NCBI GenBank assembly: GCA_963921195.1
Contig: OY992540.1
Location: 44,539,890-44,603,889 of the forward strand
Source: Pegoplata infirma
Lineage: Eukaryota; Arthropoda; Insecta; Diptera; Anthomyiidae
Length of the DNA: 64,000 nt
Direction: 5' to 3'
Below the pieces are notes generated by a model that was given only the letters and a program-made list of their open reading frames with translations, had not been told where the DNA came from and made no database searches. Each line of letters opens with the position of its first letter. The first letter of the stretch is position 1. This document shows, piece after piece, positions 10,000 through 21,602 of the stretch. The position numbers and the translations under genes are program-made.

Positions 10000-10680
10000 A
10001 GATTCACCTCCCGGTTTTTGGTAATGTTGATTCTAAGGGGTAAAAGTGAAAATTAGAATGAAAAATCCTTAGGGGAAAAACCATTCTTGAAAATGTACTT
10101 TTTAGATTTCTAAAATAATGGTTGTTGAAATAATAATATAAATATTTGAAATGAAGAATTCTTAATCGAAGAAAAATTGTGGAAGATGTACTTTTTTGAA
10201 ATCCATAAAAGCGTACTATTGGTACTTTTTATTTTTCCTGAAGTAAGTGAGAGTGTCTAGGATGCTTGAAATCGTACTTTTGGTACTTTTTATTTTCCTA
10301 AAGTAAGTGAAAATGTCTAGGATGCTTGAAATTTGAAATGTGGGATCCTTCAAAAAAAAAAAAAATATTCTAAAAAAGTACTTTTTCGAAATTCCGATTT
10401 TAAGCGGGAGAAAAATTGTTCATATGGTATTTTTATATTTCCTGAAAAAAAAATGGTCCTAGGGACTTGAAATTTGTAATGACATAAAGTGAACTCTTAT
10501 TGCCTTTTATATTTCCTGAAATTCAGGAACTTTAGGTAAAAAAAACATTTTGAAAAAAGTACTTTTTGAAAATTCCGTTTCTAAATGTTGGTACTTTTTA
10601 TAGTTCTTAAAATAATAGTGCTAAATGTTTGAAATTTGGAATTTAAGACCCTTCGGTAAAAAAAAACATTCTACATAAAT
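10000..10680 (+). repeat. degenerate tandem repeat with GGTACTTTTTAT units
   Basis: Repeated units built on GGTACTTTTTATTTTTCCT, AGTAAGTGA and TGCTTGAAAT. Two near-identical units lie at about 10210-10330; others are more diverged. Confidence 0.7.
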
Positions 10681-10684
10681 ATTT

Positions 10685-11985
10685 AACAAATGCATGCGAA
10701 TTATGTACTCATGATAATGTTTTGTGGAAGATTTGGGTGTACTTGCCAAAGCAAAGTTTTTTTTTTAGAAAAAATAATGTTATATTACTTTGCTATTCCA
10801 TGAAAAATGAATTAAAATATCAGTCGAGGACCCCATTAAGTTTACATATTATTGATCAATTTCTAAGACATTCTATATAAATCCGTCCATCTGTTTGTGG
10901 AAATCAAGATGCAGTCCAAACCAAAAGAGAGCATTTGGTAAATGAGTGCAAAAAAAGTGCGAAAAAGTGTTTTACATTTTGGAGAGTATTAAAGATTTGG
11001 CACCGAAAAATTTAACGATCTCACTTGTTTCATGTACATTTGATAAACAAATGGAACATTTTTACGTGAAAAGTTTAGACTTGTTGAAAAAGCAGTTTTG
11101 GTAAAAAAAGGGGAAAAATGATTTTTGGAGAAGAAAAATGTTTGATGAAAAAAAGTTTTTGATGAGAACAAATTAAAAAAAAAAAAATGTGAGAAAAAAA
11201 ATTTTGATGAAAAAAAAAAATTTAATGAAAAAAAAAAAATTTTTTTTGATTAAAAGAAAAATTTTTTGATGTAAAAGAATTGATGAAGAAAAATTATGAA
11301 AGAAAAAAAATGTTGATGAAAAAAAAAATTGATAAAAAAATTTGATGTAATAAAAAATTGATATAAAAAAAAATTTCATAAAAAAAAAAAATTATGAAAA
11401 AAAAAAATTATAAAAAATATTTGATGAAAATAGAAGATTCGATGAAAAAACAAAAGATGTGATGAAAAAAAAAAATTTATAGAAAAAAAATTTATAGAAA
11501 AAAAATTTATAGAAAAAAAATTGATGAAAAAACAAAAAAAAAAAAAATATGACAAAAAATTTTGATGACAAAAAAAAAATTGATAAAAAAAATTTATGAA
11601 AAAAAAATTTGATGAAAAAAAAATTATGAAAAAAAAAAAAATATTGACAAAAAAAAAAAAAATTTAGGAAAAAAAAAAAAAAAATTATGAAAAAAAAAAA
11701 TTTGGAAAAAAAAATATAATGAAAATGAAAGAAAAAATGATAAAATTTTTTTTTTTGTTGAAAAATAATTATGTTACTTTTTATTCACCAGCTGGTAAAA
11801 ACCGTTTTATTGACCACGAGGTGAATTATTATTCAAAGTTACTTAAATCTTTGGTTTTAAGAAAATGAAAATAGTAATTCTTATTTTCTTTCTCCTTAGC
11901 TTATATAGTCAAACTGAGGTGGCGTCCCGCAACTTTTTTAATATGAGACACCAGCCTAAAAATATTATCATGTTAATATTTTTTG
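10685..11985 (+). mobile_element. family F composite, copy 2
   Basis: Order of blocks: CATGATAATGTTTTG and GTGTACTTGCCAAAGC (10710-10765); GAGGACCCCATTAAG with TTATTGATCA (10830); CCGTCCATCTGTTTGTGG; TTGGAGAGTAT and CACTTGTTTCATGTAC (10980-11040); (GATGAAAA)n tract (11110-11750); CACCAGCTGGT (11786); AAACTGAGGTGGCGTCC and GACACCAGCC to about 11975. The first part is a diverged (GTCY)n-type element, so F looks like that element plus a satellite tract plus a palindromic module. Confidence 0.75.
11110..11760 (+). repeat. (GATGAAAA)n-type tract, about 650 bp
   Basis: Long run of GATGAAAAAAA and TTATGAAAAAA units, ending directly before ATAATTATGTTAC and the CACCAGCTGGT box. Confidence 0.9.
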
Positions 11986-12872
11986 TGGCAATTTTAAATC
12001 ATTAAAAAGGCTTTAAGATTTAAAAAAAAAAATATTTCATATTAAACATTGTGAAATATTAATATTTTTCATCCCTTTTTTTCAAAATTTTCAATAACAT
12101 TATATCTCAATTCTTTCCCATAACTCCATTAAAACAAAAATAAAAAAGTTTAGCAAAAAACTCAAATGACCATGGTCCAGTTTACACACCATTAACCACA
12201 TAATAAACATTTGAATTAAACAACAAATCAGGATAATAGTAAACTACACTAACACATCTTTATCAAAGCTTAATAATCTTTACAAAACACTAAACATAAT
12301 ACTAACAATTATAATAAAAAAACAAACTGAATAACAAAACATTAAACAAAATTTGAAAAAATAATCCATATATAGTTTAATAAAGTTTAATACTAAATTA
12401 TTGAGGATTATATAGGAGATAGTGATGTCGAAGGAAATATGAAACACAATCCTATATAAAATTGAAATACACGAACCATGTTTTTATTATGCAATATATT
12501 AAATTACTTTATAGAAAAATAATTGCAAATATATGGCATTATGTCTTTAAAAGCGTAATATTAATAAACATAAAAATAAAAATGAAAAAAAAAATAATAT
12601 CACGTATATATTACGTTGCATCATAATGAATTTCATTTATGAAACGATTTTTATTATGCGCATTAAATTGAAAAGAATTATTTTTTTTTTTCTCTTCATT
12701 TATATGTTTTTCATAGTATAATGTTTCCTAATTAAAAACTGATTTATATTGTGCTAATGAAGTATGTTGTTCTTGTTTTCGAATTGTGTCAGAACACTAT
12801 GGGCTAGCATGTAGGGAAAATTTATAGTGATATATTTTAAGGGCAGATAGCAAGTTTTGAAAATAATCCCTC
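11986..12872. other. unassigned AT-rich stretch
   Basis: Low-complexity AT-rich sequence. No element end, coding frame or RNA signal seen. Confidence 0.5.
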
Positions 12873-13561
12873 CCCGAGTAAAAATAAACATATATAACAA
12901 TATATAACTTGATGCAAACATAATAAATCATATATGATTATATATCGCGTGAGATATTTTGAAAATTTGTTAAATGCAGTCATATTTAGTTATATATAAT
13001 TGAATCCTGATTCGGATTAAAAGGAGCACGGTTGATATAATTATATAAAATTATATGAGGGTCAATACAAAATTTGTTTTTCTGTATAATTTAATATAAA
13101 ATTATATATATCCTATTCTGTTCCATATATAACACTATATGTTTTCATTTAACCAACAATTTTTTAAGTTTTTAAGGCAAAGTATGAGAAACTTTTTAAA
13201 ATGTTCCTAAACATTTCCTTGTTAGGGTTATATATATCACCTATCTGGTTCGAAGCATACCCGAACATTTTTTTGTTTAAGAAAATTATATGTTTGGTGA
13301 ATGTATCGTTGACCTGTGGTGTGTCTCAACCCAAACCAAAAAACACCAGGATTTTACATGTTTTTATGCAATTAGATCTAATTAGATCCACTAATATATG
13401 GCAATGTCTGGTCAAAACTCGGATGAAATCAAATCATATTTTATACAAGTTGATCTTTTTTAATGCAAAAAGATCCACCATTATTCGAATCAAATTGCGT
13501 ATAAATATATATTGTGTTACATATCATTATATATTGTATCATATAAAAATTTTTACTCGGG
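12873..13561 (+). mobile_element. CCCGAGTAAAAAT element, copy 1
   Basis: Begins CCCGAGTAAAAATAAACATA and ends ATATAAAAATTTTTACTCGGG. Copy 2 follows in inverted orientation after 136 bp and copy 3 is at 43669-44356; all are 683-689 bp and close to 90% alike by eye. The same frame stays open for about 98 codons in all copies, but differences include both silent and replacement changes, so coding is not supported. No TSD is clear. The interior is rich in ATATAT runs. Confidence 0.85.
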
Positions 13562-13697
13562 TCGTATTATTTGTAAAAATATTAGTTTTTAAAGAATTTT
13601 TTGTAAAAAATTAATTCGACTTTCACAAATTGTTTATGTTAAAGGCCAGTGGAGGGCGTTGAGAGCACCTTCCCATCGCGATAAACATATCAAATGT

Positions 13698-14380
13698 CCC
13701 GAGTAAAAATTTTTATATGATGCAATACATAATGATATATAACACAATATATATTTATACGCAATTTAATCCGAATAATGGTGGATGTTTTTGCATTAAA
13801 AAAGATCAACTTGTATAAAATATGATTCGATTTCATCCGAGTTTTGACCAGACATTGCCATATTTCATTGGATCCAATTAGATCTAATTGCATTAAAACA
13901 TAAAAAAGTCTTGGTGTGTTTTGGTTTGGGTGAGTTACACCACAGGTCAACGATACATTCACCAAACATATAATTTTCAAAAACAAAAAAAATGTTTGGG
14001 TACGCTTCGAACCAGATAGGTGATATACATAACCCTAACAAGGAAATGTTTAGGAAAATTTTAAAAGTTTCTTATACTTTGCTTAAAAAACTTAGAATAT
14101 TTTTGGTTAATTGGAAACATTTATATATGGAACAAAATAAGCTATATATAATTTTATATTAAATTATACAGAAAAACAAATTTTGTATTGGCCCTAATAT
14201 TATTTCATATATTTATATCAACCGTATACCTTTTAATCCGAATCATGATTAAATTATATATTACAACATATGACTGCATTTAAAAAAATTAGAAAATACC
14301 TCACGGGATGTATAATCATATATAATTTATTATGTTTGTATCAAGTTATATATTGTTATATATGTTTATTTTTACTCGGG
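13698..14380 (-). mobile_element. CCCGAGTAAAAAT element, copy 2 (inverted)
   Basis: Reverse-complement copy of 12873-13561, starting CCCGAGTAAAAATTTTTATA and ending TTTATTTTTACTCGGG. With copy 1 it forms a 1.5 kb inverted pair around a 136-bp spacer. Confidence 0.85.
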
Positions 14381-14389
14381 GTTTTATTT

Positions 14390-14665
14390 ATTTAACAAAA
14401 ATACAAAAAAACATGTAAAAGAAGTGTATTTTTCCGGGGTTGGTTTAGTTCTTCAAGGGGGAACTTTTTTCCCCCTGGCCCGATTTCTCCCTTTCTCGAA
14501 CTTAACCTGACTATGAACATGAGACATATTTGTGCCAAACTTCAGGAGTCTAGCTGTTTTATTTTGGACTGCATTATGTTATCTACAGACAGACGGACGG
14601 ACGGACGGACAGACGGACATTCATAGAATGTCTTAGAATCGATCATGGATCAATAATATATGGGG
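14390..14665 (-). mobile_element. (GTCY)n repeat copy, minus strand
   Basis: Contains CAAGGGGGAACTTTTTTCCC, AACTTAACCTG, a GACGGACGGACGGACGGACA tract (14586-14620), AGAATGTCTTAGAATCGATC and CAATAATATA. It ends against TATGGGGCATTC, which looks like one end of the 33996-type palindrome whose partner end is not seen. Confidence 0.75.
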
Positions 14666-14669
14666 CATT

Positions 14670-15083
14670 CGGACACTTTGATTTTTTTATTTTTTTTTAT
14701 TTTCCCAATTTGTTTACAGTTTTTAGTAAATTTGTTTACTCATAGATTCTTCAATAATGGTCCAAATTTAAATTTTTAAAATTTTAGTTTTTTACGTACA
14801 CAGAAAAAAACGAATTGTTATATTGACCCCCATATATGTGAATACAATTAACTTTTTCACTGAAAGTGCTCCTATACGGAAATTTGTAATATCAACTAAC
14901 GTTTGTAAAAATTGATTGTTGAAAAAAAATTGATAAACGAGTTTGTAATAGTTCTTTAAAATTATTATTTGTATTGACAAACGTACCAAATCTTATTTTT
15001 TTTTTTTCAACAAAGAAATTCAACAAACACAAAAACTATTTGTTGACATGATAAAATAATTTTAAAATAAAATTACTTGACTA
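14670..15083. other. unassigned AT-rich stretch
   Basis: T-rich and A-rich runs with no paired repeat recognised. A 65-codon minus-strand frame has no recognisable features. Confidence 0.45.
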
Positions 15084-15814
15084 CCCAGCAAAACTTAGAT
15101 TACCAAATAAGGTATAAAATAAGGTATAAGATCTCTTATTTTATACATTGCAGCATTGATGATTTTAACAGGCGATGAGGCTCAAAGTAATGCATCCACA
15201 TTATCACAAAGAATACCAGTAAGGTATAAAATAAGTCAAAAATTTATAACGAAGATACAAGTAAGGTGTAAAATATATGATATTTTATAGGTTACGAGAA
15301 ATGAAATAATATGGCATTCCAGAAGATAATATATAAGGTGTTACGAGTAGTGAAAAAGTAATTTTGTATTTAATTTACTCACGTGATTGTAAGTGAGTGT
15401 AAGCAGATAAAATATGATCGTGAGTGTATGTCGTTAGAAATTTCCTGTCGTGAGCCCATCTCTAGATTAAACTTATGCATTTTTTATAAAATAATTATTT
15501 TTTATGTTATTGTAATGCATTATGCATCCAATTATAAATAATTCATTATTTCAAACTTTCAAATAATACATAATGTAACCAAATATAAGTCATCCATTAT
15601 TTAATGTTTAGAAATAATAAATATGAAATACATTTTTTCCAATAATCATACATTACGTAGCAAATTATTAGTAATGCATTATTTTTCACTTGAAAATAAT
15701 ACGTTGTGGAACAAATGTTTGGTAAGACATCCTAAAATAATGCTACAAATAAGGTATATACATTACCTGGTAATGTGTTATATAATCACTACCCATTACC
15801 AAAGTTTTGCTGGG
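15084..15814 (-). mobile_element. CCCAGCAAAACTT element, 731 bp
   Basis: Ends CCCAGCAAAACTTAGATTAC and (inverted) CCCAGCAAAACTTTGGTAAT. The interior holds many ATTACC, GGTATAAAATAAG and TAATGCATTA motifs. The element at 35300-36031 is its near-identical reverse complement. No transposase. TSD uncertain (CTA left, TAA right). Confidence 0.85.
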
Positions 15815-16164
15815 TAAGTTTGTTAAAAACAAAATCGAAATTTTGTATTATGGACTAACAGGCGGCCGTTTTTACTAAATGTTTGGTTGATTTACAATTG
15901 ATGTTTGTTGATTTAAATTTGGCGATTTTATTTTCTGTGTACTTTAAAAAAAAAAATCTTAAAAACGCTCTAGTATGCGATTTTTACGTTTTCAAATTTA
16001 AATCTCATTTTTGAAAATGTTTGTACTTTTCGATTTTTTCAAAATTTTTTTGTGTAATACTTCTATCGATTCTACAAATTTTTTGCCCTGGAGGATCATG
16101 GGATAACAATTATTACTATTTTTTTAAATTTTTTGAAAAAAATTTATTGTAATTTTCCACTCTT
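15815..16164. other. unassigned stretch
   Basis: AT-rich, no recognised element. Confidence 0.45.
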
Positions 16165-16557
16165 AAAATCATTTCTACTGCTCCAGTGGTGAGTCATAGA
16201 GGGGTCATTTATAAGACCGATCCCCATTAATTTTCACGTCTTAACATTTCTTTGGAACAAACAAATACCCTATCTCCAATTTCTAAGGGGGCTCCCACAC
16301 AAAAGCCATTTTTTATAATTTGCTCAAACCGCTCTAACTGCCCTAATAGTGCCCTTAGAGCAACAAAATGTATGACCGACCCACAATATTTTTTTAGGCC
16401 AAACATTTTCTCTGAACACACCTACCCTTTATCTCTAATTGTTAAGGCGGTCCCCATACAATTTTTTTTATTTTTTGTACATTTGTTTCATTTAATCAGC
16501 TTCTACCGGTCCAATGGTGCTTCCGAGAGCTGTCATTAGTGAAACCGACCACAATTT
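16165..16557 (+). repeat. degenerate tandem repeat, about 170-bp unit, 2.5 copies
   Basis: Three successive blocks share CCAGTGGTG / CCAATGGTG, then ACCGATCCCC / ACCGACCCAC / ACCGACCAC, then the body ACCCTATCTCCAATTTCTAAG / ACCCTTTATCTCTAATTGTTAAG with (G)GGGCTCCCAC / GGTCCCCATAC. The unit is more complex than its surroundings. Frames on both strands are open here but no protein is recognisable. Confidence 0.65.
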
Positions 16558-16565
16558 ATTTTTAC

Positions 16566-17415
16566 TAGTGCCCCCATTTCCCGGCTTTCGGTATTCCCGG
16601 TTCTGGTTACACTATTCAATAAGTATTTCAGAAACATTTAGTTGTGTTTGTTAAATTATTTAAAAATCATGTTACTATTTTTTTCATAAATTCATAAAAA
16701 AATGGAAATGGTGTTTTTCAGACGTTTTGATTTTTTTTTTTGTAAAGACGAAGAAAAAGTTTTAATCATGGTTGGTTACCGTTACCCTTATTATACCGTT
16801 ACCGATTCAAAACCCTTTCAAATCGAATACCGTTACCGTTACCGATACCGCTAAAAATATTTTTAAAATACCGTTACCCTTACCGTTACCGTTACCGTTA
16901 TAATTATTAGAAGTTACCGGTATTGTACCGGTATTCAAAATTTTACCTGTTTTAAGGGATTTTAACGAACAAAAAAATAAAATCAAATTGCTAACATAAT
17001 TTTAAATTTATAATTTGCAAATTATCATAAAATAAATGACAAAAATAATAATCATATCAAATCTATACTGGTTTTTGGGTCTATAAAATATTTTTAGCTT
17101 TCAGTTCTATCTTTTTTCAAATTTTTAACTAAATTAATGATACCGGTACATACCGGTTTGGTTGGTTCGGTACCGGTACATACCGTTACCGAAACGATTT
17201 GAAAACACTTATCGTTACCTTTACCGAAATAAATAAAAATTAGATACCGTTACCGTTACCCTTACCGTTATTCGTTTCGGTAACCAACCTTGGTTTTAAT
17301 TGTACAAAATTTTACAAAATATGCATACATAGAAGATAATACCGAGAACCGGGAAAACGGTACCATTTCCCGGTAATACCGAGAACCGGTACTAGGGTAC
17401 TTACCGTAGGCACTA
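16566..17415. mobile_element. hAT-like element (TAGTGCC ends), carrying a nested hAT
   Basis: Starts TAGTGCCCCCATTTCCC and ends TAGGCACTA. TSD is ATTTTTAC (16558-16565) against ATTTGTAC (17416-17423), 7 of 8. Both sides carry CGGTATT, CCCGG and GGTTCT motifs next to the ends. The interior is split by a second element at 16767-17292; without it the host is about 320 bp. The 8-bp TSD fits hAT. No transposase. Confidence 0.8.
16767..17292. mobile_element. hAT-like element (CATGGTTGGTTACCG ends) packed with TTACCG repeats
   Basis: Left end CATGGTTGGTTACCG; right end complement CAAGGTTGGTTACCG; perfect TSD GTTTTAAT at 16759-16766 and 17293-17300. Both flanks of the interior consist of tandem ACCGTTACC units in the same direction on the plus strand (16776-16915 and 17140-17275), some varying to TACCGGTAC. 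The repeated motif TTACCG is part of the terminal inverted repeat itself. 526 bp, no coding capacity, so a MITE-class element. Confidence 0.9.
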
Positions 17416-17452
17416 ATTTGTACCCTCAAACATTTTTTCAAAACATACTCGT

Positions 17453-18820
17453 TAGGGCGTCCCGTCAAATTAAAATTTTTAAATTTCATGTCTGAATACC
17501 TGCCAAACGATGGCCACGTTAGAGGTGATTGTGGGAAAATTTATGAAAAAATGTTCCAAGGTCATCTTCAGTCGGCAACCAGCGGCCAAAGTTGGAAAAA
17601 ACTACGTATTTTGACTAAAATTCATGTCCGAATTTTTTGACCAAATCCTTCTAAAAAATTCGGAAATTTGGTGCACTTCATTGGGAAACTATTTGAAAAA
17701 TTCCTAAACCGAGATTTTGGTCCACCAATGCCAATTTTTAAATATAATTTTTTTTTCTTATACCCTCCGCTCTGGTGATAAAGGGTATATATAAGTCTGT
17801 CATTCCGTATGTAACACATTGAAATATTGGTTTAGGACCCCATAAAGTATATATATTCATGATCCTTGATCGATTTTAAGTCGATCTAGCGATGTCCGTC
17901 TGTCTGTCCGTCCGTCTGTCTGTTGACATCATGTTTTTGGCAATAATCCGGAACCGATTTAAACACTTGGGGTACCAAAAGTTGCGTAATTCTCCTAGGC
18001 AGAACCCGATGTATTTTGTTTTTTAAATCGGCTAAGTATTTTAAGAATAATGAGTGAGTAAAGGTACCTCTAAAATTATGGTGAATTTTACTCAAAAAAA
18101 TGCTGTAACTTGCCAGCTGTTGAATGAATGTGAACGAAACTTGGAATTTAATGTAATATTATCATTCCTTACACTCACAAAAAATATGGGCGGAATCGCA
18201 CAATGGGGCGAGGCACCAGAAATTTAACCCAAAATTTTAACATTATTTATCTTGGCTCATGGTTGACATATTCAAATAAAATTTTAAACAGGTCCATATT
18301 TTATTGTTCTCAACGTTTTTGGTACCAATTATGGCAAAATCGGTAAGGGGTTAAGAAGCTATGAGCAATTGAGATGAGTTTTAATATAAACCTCCATGAT
18401 ATGGCGTGACAGCGCGCCATTTTGTAGTTGTTGATGTTATTTGGCTTGTTAGTTGTTATTTGTATCAATAGAAGTAAAAAAATACGTAGTATTTGTCATA
18501 CAGCTTTTATATAATTTTCATAATATTTATATAATTTTCATATGTACATACTTATAAAATACATATTTTTTTTGTTTTTTAAATATTTACATTGCCCTAT
18601 GGTTCCGATCATCACTTTTCTTGGCCAAAATAACAAAAATGGAAAAATTAAGTACGCAAAATTTCCGAATTTTTGATTTGGTCAAAAAATTCGGAGATGA
18701 ATATTATTATGGCCTTGCAAAAATTTTTCATTATTTTCCCAAAATCAGCTCTAACGTGGCCATCGTTAAACCGGTATTACGATATGAAATTCGAAAATTT
18801 TAATTTGACGGGACGCCCTA
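17453..18820. mobile_element. hAT-like element, 1368 bp (TAGGGCGTCCCG ends)
   Basis: Ends TAGGGCGTCCCGTCAAATTA and TAATTTGACGGGACGCCCTA. TSD ATACTCGT (17445-17452) against ATATTCGT (18821-18828), 7 of 8. The arms pair over several hundred bases (TTTTGACCAAATC with GATTTGGTCAAAA, AACGATGGCCACGTTAGA with TCTAACGTGGCCATCGTT), so it is a fold-back. A (GTCY)n element is nested in it at 17757-18110. Confidence 0.88.
17757..18110 (+). mobile_element. (GTCY)n repeat copy
   Basis: Starts TATACCCTCCGCTCTGGTGA (5' hairpin with AGGGTATATA). It continues TTTAGGACCCCATAAAG, GATCGATTTTAAG and GTCCGTCTGTCTGTCCGTCC (17893-17923). It has no clear 3' end. Confidence 0.75.
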
Positions 18821-18947
18821 ATATTCGTAATAAAACAACAAATGAATGCATAGATTTGGCTAGCCCATAGTGCATTACAAATGGAGTAGTCACGATAATG
18901 ATGATGCTTGTCGTCATTATTGACCATCATTTCAGATGCATGAAGAG

Positions 18948-19085
18948 TAGGGTGGAGAAGATTTCCTTTTTTCTGAATTTCAAAATCAGCGTGATTATAC
19001 ACAAATCGGCGTCTAAACACAAAAAAGTGGAAAGTTCCGACCAAAGCGACAATTTTTTTTTGTTTGAAATTTGCTCCATTCTAAT
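18948..19085 (+). mobile_element. partial TAGGGTGGAGAA element
   Basis: Starts TAGGGTGGAGAAGATTT and shares GGAAAGTTCCGA(C/A)CAA with the complete element at 49109-49674. No right end found. Confidence 0.6.
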
Positions 19086-19228
19086 ATAGAGAAGGTATGG
19101 TAACAAAAGGAAAAGTATTTTAAACTTAAAGGCATTATGAAATTTATTATGTACGTGGTGCCCTAAACTCTAATTTAACGAACACATTTTCCTGTTATAA
19201 ATTAGGTAAGTTTTAACAAATTTTAATT

Positions 19229-21602
19229 ATACACGCAGAGAAGAAACATGATTGCGACAACCATAATGAAGGGACAACATAGCATAGTATGGTAATAACT
19301 TTAGCATAGTATGGTAATAACTTTATCATACCATGATTGTATGATCTTCGCTGATCATACTATGATAAAAAAAATTTAAATTTTATAATTGTTAATTAGC
19401 ATAGTATGATTGTCACAATCATATATATGAAGGTTTCTATTTCAAACGTACCACGAAAAAAAAAATGTTGTTGGATCAAAGTCAAAGTTTGAGAGCTTAT
19501 TGCCCTATATGAAAGTAACAAATCGTGGAACAAAAGTTTTCGTTTTTCGGAAAAATGGGCGAGATAGGCGTGGTCAAACATGGTAAAATTGAGCAATTTT
19601 TGCATGATGTCGCTTTATATTTAATTTTTTCTACAGTAACTCAACGATTTTGAAATTTTCGAAACACATCTAATTTATAGTGTTTTGTATGGGCTATCGA
19701 TTGGCATTATTAATTTTTGGAAAAAATTCAGAACTATGTCTGAATTTTTCAAATGAAAAATAAAAATCGATGTAGCAAAAAACACGCCATTTTTAATTTT
19801 TTTTTAAAAAATTTTAAATTAAAGTTCTTTTCATTCTCTACATCATATCAAATTTTCAGAGAGCAGTTATTTTTGGTTTTCGAGAAAATTGACTTTAAAG
19901 TTTGAATGTCTTATTTTATTTTCCATATCACTCATACGCCACGATACATTTATTTTTGCACTTACCAAAAACTTGTTTAATTCTATTTAGATAATTGATT
20001 TAGAGCTGATTTGTAGAGTCCAACCGAATATTCGGTTTCAGTCTCGACTTCGGCCGAATAATGGGGTTTCGGCCTCTATTCGGTATTCGGCAAAATTTTA
20101 GTATTTTAAAAAATATATAAAAAAAGTTGCTGAATTTTTTAATTTCGAGTATCAGTACACTTGATTCAGTTCATTTTAAAAATGTAACAAGGATTTCCAA
20201 TTAACGTGTTACTGTTACAGTTCAAATATTTTTTTTTTTTCTTAATCTACAGATTTAATGAAAAAATTTTTTTTAAGTTTATTTAAATATGATTTTTTGT
20301 AAGTTTTTAAAAATATATATACATATTTTTTAATAAATACAACAATTCCGATGGTTTAAAAACATTAGGTGCTGTATATTTAATTTAAAAAAGAAATAAA
20401 TACAAATTTTATTCAGCTAGGCACTAATTTTATTTAGTTTCGGTTTTGGTTCGGTTTCGGTTTGGCCTCGAAAAACTGGTTTCGGCCGGACTCTATTGAT
20501 TTGTCATATTTATAATAAGAATTCGACTGTTTTTCAAGATTCTTCGTATCAAGGTTGCATTCAATATCAATAAAATGACAATATTTCAGAAGTGATCTTT
20601 GCCTTATGATTGTTGAAATTCTGGGACGCCGCTTAGCCATTTACTGGAATAAATCCATGCAACAATATTCACAGTCGTTGTTAATTTTTAAGAATACTCT
20701 GATATTAAACACATTGCCTTACAACTAAAAATTTAAAATATATCAGAAGTAGAAAAGTTCCAAAAAATATTTTAAAGTCTACACTTCAAAAAATTTACAA
20801 ACCTTCTTCATCATTTCAAAGATTTTAAAGTTCAAAAAATTGTCATTCTTATTACACAGAAGACGAGTAAGCGGTGGCACTGTATGTCTCTGGTCAACAA
20901 AAAAACAGTCGAATTCCTATAAATAAGACAAATCAGCTCTAAATCTGTTATCTAAACAGAATTAAACAAGTTTTTGGTAAGTGCAAAAATAAATGTATCG
21001 TGGCGTATGAGTGATATGGAAATAAAATAAGACATTTAAACTTTAAAGCCAATTTTCTCGATAACCAAAAATAACTGCTCTCTGAAAATTTGATATGATG
21101 TAGAGCATGAAATGAACTTTAATTTAAAATTTAAAAAAAAAAAAAAAAAAATGGCGTGTTTTTTGCTACATCGATTTTTATTTTTCATTTGAAAAATTCA
21201 GACATAGTTCTGAACTTTTTCCAAAAACTAATAATGCCAATCGATAGTCCATTCAAAACACTATAAAATAAATGTGTTTCGAAAATTTCGGAATCATTGA
21301 GTTACTGTAGAAAAAATTAAATATAAAGCGAAATCATGCAAAAATTGCTCAATTTTACCATGTTTGACCACGCCTATCTCGCCCATTTTTTCGAAAAACG
21401 AAAACTTTTGTTCCACGATTTGTTACTTTCATATAGGGCAATAAGCTCTCAAAGTTTGACTTTGATCCAACAACATTTTTTTTTTCGTGGTACGTTTGAA
21501 ATAGAAACCTTCATATGAGCAACCATATTATGTTGCCCTCCATTATGGATCATTTGGTGTGCTGCAGTCATGTCCCAAACATGTTTTTTCTCTGTGTGTA
21601 TA
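19229..21602. mobile_element. 2.4 kb palindrome (fold-back), with nested hAT-like element
   Basis: Arms: ACACGCAGAGAAGAAACATG at 19231 and the inverted CATGTTTTTTCTCTGTGTGT at 21581. Pairing is close over 19425-20013 against 20940-21515 (GTTGTTGGATCAAAGTCAAA; GGCGAGATAGGCGTGGTC; ATAACTGCTCTCTGAAAA in complement). Arms end near 20537 and 20895. The left arm carries the insertion 20014-20495 and an extra CATAGTATGGTAATAACTTT duplication at 19280-19330. It appears to sit in a decayed copy of the 173-bp MITE (TTCCTGTTATAAATTAGG on the left, ATTGGGTAAATTCCAAC on the right). Confidence 0.85.
20014..20495. mobile_element. hAT-like element (TAGAGTCC ends) with TTCGG repeats; empty site in partner arm
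   Basis: Ends TAGAGTCCAACCGAATATTC and (complement) TAGAGTCCGGCCGAAACC. TSD CTGATTTG (20006-20013) against TTGATTTG (20496-20503). The partner arm of the surrounding palindrome has the same site uninterrupted (ACAAATCAGCTC near 20930), a natural empty-site control. Both internal flanks carry CCGAA/TTCGG-type repeats (20023-20095; 20436-20485), again derived from the terminal sequence. 482 bp, non-coding. Confidence 0.9.

Noticed and set aside
13201..13614. 137-codon open frame, the longest in the window, with related frames at 13690-13986 and 44089-44364
   Set aside because: It lies entirely in the CCCGAGTAAAAAT repeat. The start is not shared between copies, copy 3 has an in-frame stop upstream, and copy differences are not biased to silent sites.
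16776..16915. ACCGTTACC array as telomeric or centromeric repeat
   Set aside because: Short, degenerate and bounded exactly by the ends of a transposable element with a TSD.
20434..20640. 68-codon frame ending in QNRN-type repeats
   Set aside because: Spans the junction of the nested hAT-like element and its host palindrome.
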